Source of the DNA: Balneolaceae bacterium SMO_bin1
Lineage (GTDB): Bacteria; Bacteroidota; Rhodothermia; Balneolales; Balneolaceae
Direction: 5' to 3'
Assembly: GCA_003123965.1 (NCBI GenBank)
Contig: NNSL01000225.1
Coordinates: 1-5,238, forward strand
DNA: 5,238 nucleotides
This document shows positions 1-4,758 of this stretch, in pieces (the first letter of the stretch is position 1; each line of letters opens with the position of its first letter). The position numbers and the translations under genes are program-made. The notes beneath the pieces are model-generated. The model searched no databases. It saw nothing but the letters and a program-made list of their open reading frames with translations, and had not been told where the DNA came from.

Positions 1-883
1 GTATATCATCATCTTCCATGGAGCCGGAGAAATTTTCAAGCTGGGTGCGTACGCGGCTGCCGTGCAGATCAAGATTTAACCCAATATTGCGGGGCACGGT
101 AATATCAACATTGCCGCCGCTGGTACGGAGCCGGGCAAATTCGCCCATTTCAGTAATATTGGCCGAAATGCGTCCGCCACTGGTGGAAGCTTCAACGGTT
201 CCGGCAATATTTTCCAGGTTAATGTGTCCGCCTGAGGTGCGAACCATAAGGCTGCCGGTTGAATTTTGGGCCGAAATATGGCCGCCGCTGGTACGTGCTT
301 CAATTTCACCCGAAACATTTGCCAGGTCGATGTGTCCCCCGGAAGTACGCGCATTAACTTGCCCTTCAAGGTCACTGAGGTTCAGATGTCCGCCGCTGGT
401 GGCAATTTGCTGGTTTCCGGCCAGGCCGCTGGTTTTAATATGTCCCCCACTGGTTTTAAGGTCGGTGCTCATCTGCCGAGGCGTAAACACCTTGAAAGAA
501 ATGGAGGTGTTGTTGTTTCTCCAGAATTTCCAGCTGTTGCTGTTTTCGCGCTTAGCCGAGGCAATAATTCGGTCGCCGTCCTGCCGGATATCAATTTCAA
601 ACTCCTCCAGGTCCGTGTCGGAGGGGAGCAGGTTATTTCCATTTTTGTATACGTACATTTCCACGCGGACTTGATCACTATTTGATCCTTCAACCGTAAT
701 GTGGCCGCCTGAGGTGCGTACCTCGAGCTCACCCGGGGTGCTAACTGAAAATTCTTCGGTTCGGTAAGGATCATCCCCGCTTGCCTGCATGGCATTGGCG
801 GTACTTATAGCCCAGAGCATCAGCATAAGTGAGATGCCAAATGCGATCACCATTTTTGTTATAAACGTTTTTCTTGCAGTCAT
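1..883 (-). CDS. Secreted DUF4097-family beta-repeat protein (3' end beyond window)
   Basis: I read an uninterrupted minus-strand frame of 294 codons from ATG at 883-881 to the left edge, with no stop in the window, so the C-terminus is missing. The start is fixed by a Shine-Dalgarno AAGAGGA five bases upstream. Residues 1-31 form a signal peptide (RK-rich start, hydrophobic core about 11-27, A-N-A cleavage site), so the mature protein is exported. The motif T-S-G-G followed by H, N or R occurs eight times, at residues 57, 144, 162, 180, 198, 216, 234 and 254; six are spaced exactly 18 residues apart. The visible end (V-P-R-N, then L-D-L-H-G-S-R-V) fits the DUF4097 putative-adhesin beta-strand fold. 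Members of this family often sit beside ECF sigma/anti-sigma genes or in envelope-stress regulons (family knowledge); the true ligand is unknown. The large open frames on the opposite strand are mirror images of the repeats. Family call is confident, role is not. Confidence 0.88.
   Translation of the reverse strand, partial: MTARKTFITKMVIAFGISLMLMLWAISTANAMQASGDDPYRTEEFSVSTPGELEVRTSGGHITVEGSNSDQVRVEMYVYKNGNNLLPSDTDLEEFEIDIRQDGDRIIASAKRENSNSWKFWRNNNTSISFKVFTPRQMSTDLKTSGGHIKTSGLAGNQQIATSGGHLNLSDLEGQVNARTSGGHIDLANVSGEIEARTSGGHISAQNSTGSLMVRTSGGHINLENIAGTVEASTSGGRISANITEMGEFARLRTSGGNVDITVPRNIGLNLDLHGSRVRTQLENFSGSMEDDDI
131..454 (-). repeat. Six 54-bp (18-residue) T-S-G-G coding repeats
   Basis: Within the DUF4097 gene, six consecutive units start with T-S-G-G at residues 144, 162, 180, 198, 216 and 234, exactly 18 codons apart. 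A seventh, at 254, follows after 20 residues. After the motif, hydrophobic and polar residues alternate (for example H-I-D-L, H-I-N-L, H-L-N-L), and most units have a glycine near residue 13. This is what a stacked beta-solenoid or beta-prism would show. The DNA copies are similar but diverged, so this is a protein repeat rather than a recent tandem duplication. Confidence 0.85.
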
Positions 884-888
884 AATAT

Positions 889-895
889 TCCTCTT
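889..895 (-). promoter_or_regulatory. Ribosome binding site of the DUF4097 gene
   Basis: Read on the minus strand, AAGAGGA is followed by five bases and then ATG. It is the only clear Shine-Dalgarno seen in the window; the other genes have AT-rich leaders without one. It decides the start at 883 over later in-frame ATGs. Confidence 0.7.
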
Positions 896-921
896 ATTTT
901 GTGCGGTTAGTGGCTTGGTAA

Positions 922-947
922 TACGAGACGAGTGGATTTTGGTTTCA
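922..947 (-). promoter_or_regulatory. Candidate ECF (sigma-W-like) promoter for the DUF4097 gene
   Basis: On the minus strand TGAAAC (947-942) is followed by exactly 16 bases and then CGTA (925-922). This matches every fixed base and the spacing of the Bacillus sigma-W consensus TGAAAC-N16-CGTA. Transcription would begin near 914-916, giving a leader of about 31-33 bases that contains the Shine-Dalgarno. Many ECF sigma factors read an AAC-type -35 and a CGT-type -10, so a related sigma factor in this organism is plausible. The matching sigma gene is not in the window, and assignment is by pattern only. Confidence 0.5.
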
Positions 948-989
948 TTACAATTAATCGGAACCGAAGCCCGGGCCGATACTGTTTTA

Positions 990-1005
990 ACTGCTTAAAT
1001 GCAGT
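990..1005. promoter_or_regulatory. Inverted repeat in the divergent intergenic region
   Basis: ACTGC, six bases, GCAGT: perfect 5-bp arms with a 16-bp overall span, typical of a small operator. It lies upstream of both divergent genes, so it could bind a regulator of either. No regulator family can be named from it, and short dyads occur by chance. Confidence 0.25.
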
Positions 1006-1009
1006 AATA

Positions 1010-1038
1010 TAAAAGGTGCGTTTTGATTATCGCTTTTA
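1010..1038. promoter_or_regulatory. Imperfect inverted repeat upstream of proline dehydrogenase
   Basis: TAAAA...GCG pairs with CGC...TTTTA around a 10-base spacer, with a three-base bulge in the left arm. An alternative pairing is GGTGC (1015-1019) with GCACC (1039-1043). It ends just before the candidate -7 element of proline dehydrogenase, a position suited to an operator. Function is inferred only from placement. Confidence 0.2.
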
Positions 1039-1050
1039 GCACCAATTTAT

Positions 1051-1058
1051 TATTTTTG
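1051..1058 (+). promoter_or_regulatory. Possible Bacteroidota-type -7 element for proline dehydrogenase
   Basis: TATTTTTG fits the TAnnTTTG -7 box. The only upstream TTG (1023-1025) is 25 bases away, longer than the usual 19-21, so the -33 box is poor. Transcription from here would leave a leader of only about ten bases. Weak candidate. Confidence 0.25.
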
Positions 1059-1074
1059 CTGCCCTGTAATTTTA

Positions 1075-1941
1075 ATGAATCCCCTTTTGATGAAGCTCCC
1101 TTTTATTTTAGCGAAGCGTTTTGTGGCCGGTGAAAACCTGGATCAGACTTTTCCCAAAGTGAAGCAGATTAACCAGAAAGAGATAAAAGTAACGCTTGAT
1201 CTGCTGGGCGAAAACGTGACTGACCGTGCCACGGCCGATGAAACAGTGAAGGAATATATTGATCTGCTTCGCGGAATTAATGAGGCCGGACTCGACAGCA
1301 CCATTTCTATAAAACTCACCATGCTGGGGCTGGATATTGACCGGCAATATTGCAAAGAAAACCTTCATAAGCTGTTGGATGTAGCCCGAGAACTAGATCA
1401 GTTTGTGCGTATCGACATGGAGGGCTCTGATTACACTCAGGCTACCATTGATATATATAAAGAAGCGTTTAAGCATTACGGCAAGCACGTGGGCATTGTG
1501 ATACAGGCGTATCTGCACCGCACGAAAGAAGATATTCCAGAGCTAGCAGATATGGGCGCGGATGTACGACTCTGCAAGGGGGCCTACAAAGAGCCCGAGC
1601 GCGTTGCGCTGCAAAATATGTCGGCCATTCGTGATGCATTTAAAGAGTATGCGAAAATCCTACTCGAAAATACCACCTATCCGCGCATTGCCACCCATGA
1701 CGATGAGCTGATTGAGTGGACCAAAAACTACACCAAAGAAAATGACATTGGCAAGGCACGGTTTGAGTTTCAAATGCTGTATGGGCTTCGCCAGGAAACC
1801 ATGGAAGAGTTTGCCAGTCAGGGTTACAACGCCCGTATTTACGTGCCTTACGGAACCATGTGGTTCCCATACTTTAAGCGCCGCCTCATGGAGCGCAAAG
1901 AGAATATTTGGTTTGTATTGAGTACATTGTTTAAGAAATAG
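1075..1941 (+). CDS. Proline dehydrogenase, monofunctional (FAD-dependent)
   Basis: A 288-residue protein of the PRODH family (PF01619), close in length to the roughly 300-residue Bacillus enzymes and lacking the P5C dehydrogenase domain of bifunctional PutA. It oxidises L-proline to 1-pyrroline-5-carboxylate, reducing FAD and passing electrons to membrane quinones. Family hallmarks appear in order along a beta/alpha barrel: S-I-K-L-T (78-82, active-site lysine), R-I-D-M-E (112-116), Q-A-Y-L-H-R (144-149), R-L-C-K-G-A-Y-K-E (165-173), A-T-H-D-D (206-210), F-E-F-Q-M-L-Y-G-L-R (230-239) and Y-V-P-Y-G (256-260), then R-R-L (269-271), the arginine pair that holds the proline carboxylate. ATG 1075 is the first possible start, because the frame is closed upstream by TGA at 1024-1026. 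No Shine-Dalgarno is visible. No P5C dehydrogenase or proline transporter lies beside it, so the second step must be encoded elsewhere. The frame is intact, unlike the genes downstream. Confidence 0.95.
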   Translation: MNPLLMKLPFILAKRFVAGENLDQTFPKVKQINQKEIKVTLDLLGENVTDRATADETVKEYIDLLRGINEAGLDSTISIKLTMLGLDIDRQYCKENLHKLLDVARELDQFVRIDMEGSDYTQATIDIYKEAFKHYGKHVGIVIQAYLHRTKEDIPELADMGADVRLCKGAYKEPERVALQNMSAIRDAFKEYAKILLENTTYPRIATHDDELIEWTKNYTKENDIGKARFEFQMLYGLRQETMEEFASQGYNARIYVPYGTMWFPYFKRRLMERKENIWFVLSTLFKK

Positions 1942-1964
1942 CCCCACTTGTTTTTTGTTGGGGT
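1941..1964 (+). terminator. Weak hairpin after proline dehydrogenase
   Basis: GCCCCA and TGGGGT pair (with one G-T pair) around a 12-base T-rich loop directly at the stop codon. There is no T-tract after the right arm, so it is a poor intrinsic terminator. It may attenuate or mark the 3' end, but readthrough into the DoxX gene is possible. Confidence 0.3.
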
Positions 1965-2003
1965 GATTAAGGTAGATGCCAATTTTAAACTGAAGTTAGT
2001 TAC

Positions 2004-2389
2004 ATGTTAAAATTTATCGCCCAGCCGGTTTTCAGTCAGTATGTTATTGCCGTCCTTTTTGTGCTGGCTGGCATTATGCATTTCATCAAGCCCGGCATGT
2101 ATGTGCGTATTATGCCCGATTACATACCAAAGCATCAACTAATGGTATATATAAGTGGTGTTGCTGAAATATTGGGCGGGCTTGGCCTACTTATTTCACA
2201 GACAAAAACCTGGCTGCCTGGGGTATAATTCTCTTGCTGGTAGTATTTTTAACCGTTCATGTTGATATGCCCATTGAGGCATATAAAAATCGCGGGGGCA
2301 CATCTTTTTATTTTATTGCCACATTAATTCGCCTGCCGTTACAGTTTTTGCTAATCTGGTGGGTATATTGGGCCTGCATTCAGCATTAG
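2004..2389 (+). CDS. DoxX-like membrane protein (COG4270 type), frame broken at an A5 run
   Basis: Literal reading from ATG 2004 gives 74 residues ending at TAA 2226-2228. The -1 frame continues without a stop to TAG 2387-2389 and supplies the missing second half. Adding one A to the run at 2204-2208 joins the frames as I-S-Q-T-K-N-L-A-A-W-G-I-I-L-L-L, giving 128 residues, the normal size for this family. Typical features are a first hydrophobic segment (about 13-28) ending H-F-I-K-P, then Y-V-R-I-M-P-D-Y-I-P, a second segment (48-65) containing S-G-V-A-E-I-L-G-G-L-G-L-L, a third starting L-A-A-W-G, and a last hydrophobic segment before I-Q-H. It is an inner-membrane protein with about four helices. 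DoxX-family members have been linked to quinone or redox functions, but this subgroup has no firm role. The peptidase gene begins three bases after the stop, implying one transcript. No Shine-Dalgarno is visible. It could be a pseudogene, but sequence error is more likely. Confidence 0.82.
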
Positions 2390-2392
2390 GCA

Positions 2393-2878
2393 ATGAAAAA
2401 TTCGCGTACTTATATCATACCGCTGGTCGTTGGGGTGATGGTTTTGCCCGTCCCCTTGCTGGGTGATTTCCATATAGAATCAGCGCTGGTGGCCGCCTTG
2501 GTCGGTTGTTTCTGGGCAGGGTGGTCAGCGTGTAAAAGCCACAATTCTAAATCGGATGCACGCCGCATAGCAGCTATATTAGGTTTTCTATTTATTGCGG
2601 GGGTGCCATTATTGATTTATGCGCTATTTACGGGTTGCCTTAGTTTGCATGGAATAGGTTACTGGATTTTGTACCCTGTGCCAAGCGTGCTCTTTGGCTA
2701 TAGTTTAGGCCGCTTGCTGCGAAAATGGCACCTCCCTTATCGGCGTTCATTCACAGTCGCTATCCTAGCATTTATTGCTGTGGGTGTATTATTGGTTGAA
2801 TTTTTTAATCTGCCTCAAGTCTATTTTTTAATCAAGTATGGGGTGGCTGGCCGGGTCCTATTTATGATGAGACCGTAA
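2393..2878 (+). CDS. N-terminal multi-pass membrane part of the peptidase gene (fragment as read)
   Basis: A 161-residue open frame beginning ATG AAA AAT three bases after the DoxX stop. It has five predicted membrane segments at about residues 7-25, 29-46, 57-79, 86-107 and 119-140. Basic loops (47-58 with K, K, R, R; 108-118 with R, R, K, R, R) lie between segments 2/3 and 4/5, placing those loops and the N-terminus in the cytoplasm by the positive-inside rule. The last 16 residues as read (from L146) are out of frame. Adding one T to the run at 2824-2829 changes the end to Y-F-F-N-Q-V-W-G-G-W-P-G-P-I-Y-D-E, which is rich in conserved-looking G, P and W and continues toward the next fragment. 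I do not recognise this membrane part from a named family, and on its own it is probably not a complete protein. Confidence 0.7.
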   Translation: MKNSRTYIIPLVVGVMVLPVPLLGDFHIESALVAALVGCFWAGWSACKSHNSKSDARRIAAILGFLFIAGVPLLIYALFTGCLSLHGIGYWILYPVPSVLFGYSLGRLLRKWHLPYRRSFTVAILAFIAVGVLLVEFFNLPQVYFLIKYGVAGRVLFMMRP

Positions 2879-2921
2879 AAGTAACGCGGAGCCTGGTTTT
2901 ATATCGGGGTTTAACCCTCGC

Positions 2922-4511
2922 TTGGGCAGCTTTTTTTGGTACTTGCCGGAATTTCTAAAATCAACCAGCGCAAAAATAATTGTTGTTGGAGCATCCGTTG
3001 TATTGATTATCGGATATTTCAACCTGCCAGAAATGGGAGTTATCACCCCGCGAACGTATTTAAAACAAGAACTTAGCGGTACAAAAGAAACCGAACATTT
3101 TGAGCTGTATTACAATGAAAAAGCTTACAGCGAGGCGCAGATTAGTTTCTTGGCCAAAAAACATGAATTCTACTACGATCAAATTACGGCCGCGCTGAAT
3201 CTTGATTCTGTTCCACAAAGTAAAATAGAAAGTTTTTTATATGCGCATCCGTGGCAAAAAAAGGCGTTGGTTGGAGCAAAATTCACCAGTTATGTACCTG
3301 TTTGGCTTAGTCAGGACCAGTTGCATATTGCCAGGCAGCAGGTTGAGGCCAGTCTAAAGCATGAGTTGGTTCATGTGCTGGCCAAGCAGTTTGGGAATAA
3401 ACTTTTTAATGCGAGCTGGAGCATCGGCTTGGTAGAAGGAGTAGCCGTTGCAATAGCCGGAGATGAAACCTCAACTTCAACGATTAATCAGATAGTGGCG
3501 GCTAAAAAGCCTTATCCTAGTGCCGCAGATATGCAGTCGGCGTTGTCGCCCTCCGGATTTTACGGGGGCAGTTCTGCGGTTAGTTATACCGAAAGCGGCT
3601 CTTTTGTACAGCACTTGCTTAGTACTTACCCTGTTGAAAGTTTTAAAACTGCCTACCGCACTGCTGATATTGCAGATGCCTATAAACTTCCCTTTGAAGA
3701 TTTAATTGAAAGCTGGCACCAGGCGCTCGATACCGTACGAATTGATTCTGTGGACCAAGCTCTAGCAGAGCGCATGTACAGCTTACCTTCACTTTTTGAA
3801 AAAGAGTGTCCACATGTGCAGACTGCTTTTGACCGCTATCTAGACCAGTATCAGTTATCTATGGCAACCGGTGATACCCTCGGCGCCATTGAAGTGCTGG
3901 ATGAGGCGATTCGTGAATCTGCAGCATCTTCACTAAAAACTCGCTGGTCGTATCTTAACTTGAAAGAGAATAACTATAAAAAAGTACAGCAGGCTGCGGC
4001 AATATCAGATACATTGCCTGATTTATTACTGTTATATAGTGATGCTTTTGCCGCGAATGGGAATATGCAGCGCGCAACCCGATATGTAACGGCGGCAGAA
4101 CAGCATATAGATTCTTTAAGTAATATTGGTTTGTATAAAGCGCTGCAGCTTAGGAAAGATTCAACCCAGTGGCGTTTTTATCACTCCATAATATACAATG
4201 AGGAAACAGTAAGCGATTCCACTTACAGGTCACTGTTTCACCGTACCCAGGTTCGTGCTTTGGCAGAGGCCCTCAAAAAGGAGCAGTGGCCGTTGGTTGA
4301 ACGCTATGCCTCGCTAATTGATAGTTCAATGCTGGACCCGGAATATTTTAACACGTACATAGATCTTATTGAGTGGCTGGCTTTTAGAGAGCGAACGGAA
4401 TTGGCAGAATGGTGGTTATTACACCTTAATAATTTAACCCTGCGCCTGAAACAGCAGCAAAGGTTAGGGCAGATTGAGCGCTGGAAGGGCTGGCTTCTTG
4501 ATGTAAACTAA
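2922..4511 (+). CDS. Gluzincin-like (peptidase MA type) domain with TPR-like C-terminus (fragment as read)
   Basis: As read, this frame would need TTG 2922 as start, but no ribosome site precedes it and the upstream coding continues in another frame, so it is better seen as the C-terminal part of the 2393-4511 gene. Local residues: membrane segment 17-33; then a soluble domain starting E-H-F-E-L-Y-Y, as in peptidase MA proteins. The zinc motif H-E-L-V-H is at 147-151 (3360-3374), followed after 20 residues by G-L-V-E-G with E172 as likely third ligand. Y-T-E-S-G-S-F-V-Q-H-L (222-232) matches the conserved helix after the active site in such families. Residues about 305-529 are helical with TPR-like pairs (for example 366-395). 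H147, E148, H151 and E172 are all present, so catalysis is possible; the substrate is unknown. The frame is open throughout, including an A7 run at 3256-3262. Confidence 0.8.
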   Translation: MGSFFWYLPEFLKSTSAKIIVVGASVVLIIGYFNLPEMGVITPRTYLKQELSGTKETEHFELYYNEKAYSEAQISFLAKKHEFYYDQITAALNLDSVPQSKIESFLYAHPWQKKALVGAKFTSYVPVWLSQDQLHIARQQVEASLKHELVHVLAKQFGNKLFNASWSIGLVEGVAVAIAGDETSTSTINQIVAAKKPYPSAADMQSALSPSGFYGGSSAVSYTESGSFVQHLLSTYPVESFKTAYRTADIADAYKLPFEDLIESWHQALDTVRIDSVDQALAERMYSLPSLFEKECPHVQTAFDRYLDQYQLSMATGDTLGAIEVLDEAIRESAASSLKTRWSYLNLKENNYKKVQQAAAISDTLPDLLLLYSDAFAANGNMQRATRYVTAAEQHIDSLSNIGLYKALQLRKDSTQWRFYHSIIYNEETVSDSTYRSLFHRTQVRALAEALKKEQWPLVERYASLIDSSMLDPEYFNTYIDLIEWLAFRERTELAEWWLLHLNNLTLRLKQQQRLGQIERWKGWLLDVN

Positions 4512-4611
4512 TTTTTATTAAGGCTCTTAACTAATTGATATAACAAAATATATTCCTATATTACTGCTTGATTTTCTGTGATGTAAAAACGGATGGTTGC
4601 AAATTAAATGC

Positions 4612-4643
4612 TTGCTAAAGTAAATTTAAAGCGTTTATATTTG
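4612..4643 (+). promoter_or_regulatory. Bacteroidota-type promoter for the outer-membrane protein
   Basis: TTG (4612-4614), 21 bases, then TATATTTG (4636-4643), an exact TAnnTTTG -7 box. This arrangement is the housekeeping promoter of Bacteroidota, where spacers of about 19-21 are normal. Transcription would start near 4648-4650, giving a leader of about 110 bases, which is usual for abundant outer-membrane proteins. Confidence 0.5.
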
Positions 4644-4710
4644 AGAAATTAAAATGAGATCGGGAACTATTGTTAATCATTTGAGTTTTGTAACAACGGA
4701 TATCAACAAC

Positions 4711-4726
4711 TAAATCGACTGATTTA
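4711..4726. promoter_or_regulatory. Perfect 6-bp dyad in the barrel gene leader
   Basis: TAAATC-GACT-GATTTA has perfect 6-bp arms and a four-base loop, 32 bases before the ATG. In RNA it would be a small AU-rich hairpin; in DNA it could be an operator. It is followed by a short T-rich stretch (ACTTTT), too weak for a terminator. Confidence 0.25.
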
Positions 4727-4758
4727 ACTTTTAAACATATAAAGTAAATTTCATTATT

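Larger units (their letters stand above)
2393..4511 (+). other. Reconstructed 706-aa polytopic membrane metallopeptidase gene with two -1 frame breaks
   Basis: The two fragments above, plus the frame between them (about 2830-2937, with no stop), make one gene if one T is added at 2824-2829 and one T at 2931-2937. Total length then becomes 2121 bases, exactly 707 codons. The bridge reads F-F-N-Q-V-W-G-G-W-P-G-P-I-Y-D-E, then a stretch with L-Y-R-G-L-T-L-A-W-A-A, then F-F-W-Y-L-P-E-F. Predicted order: seven membrane segments (the last two about 168-185 and 194-210), a periplasmic zinc domain (H324, E325, H328, E349), and TPR-like helices to residue 706. Positive-inside counting puts the N-terminus inside and the peptidase in the periplasm. 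It is likely co-transcribed with the DoxX gene. As submitted, an automatic annotator would call it a pseudogene or two hypothetical proteins. Confidence 0.72.
4512..4758. other. AT-rich intergenic region
   Basis: These 247 bases between the peptidase stop and the barrel start have stops in all frames and hold no convincing gene. They contain the candidate promoter at 4612-4643, the dyad at 4711-4726, and a leader of about 110 bases without a Shine-Dalgarno. No clear terminator for the peptidase gene is visible: TTAAG-GCT-CTTAA near 4518-4530 forms a 5-bp hairpin but lacks a T-tract. Confidence 0.6.

Noticed and set aside
18..674. Long plus-strand open frame of 218 codons, rich in C-P-P-L-V and C-P-P-E-V repeats
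   Set aside because: It is the antisense image of the T-S-G-G repeats in the minus-strand DUF4097 gene, whose frame has a signal peptide, Shine-Dalgarno and family motifs.
789..998. Small hydrophobic plus-strand frame of 69 codons that could be a membrane peptide
   Set aside because: It lies antisense to the signal peptide of the DUF4097 gene, which explains its hydrophobicity, and it has no ribosome site of its own.
1021..1058. TTG at 1023-1025 plus TATTTTTG at 1051-1058 as a full promoter pair
   Set aside because: The 25-base spacer is outside the usual range, so only the -7 box is listed, at low confidence.
1108..1368. Minus-strand open frames inside proline dehydrogenase
   Set aside because: The plus frame carries every PRODH motif; the antisense frames have no family features.
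2922..2924. TTG as a genuine start of an independent peptidase gene
   Set aside because: There is no ribosome site, and coding sequence for the same protein continues upstream in an adjacent frame joined at the T7 run, so the start is an artefact of the break.
3520..3705. Short plus-strand frame inside the peptidase gene
   Set aside because: It overlaps the well-supported peptidase frame just after the zinc site and has no recognisable features.
4518..4530. TTAAG-GCT-CTTAA hairpin after the peptidase gene as a terminator
   Set aside because: The stem is only five AT-rich pairs and no T-tract follows.
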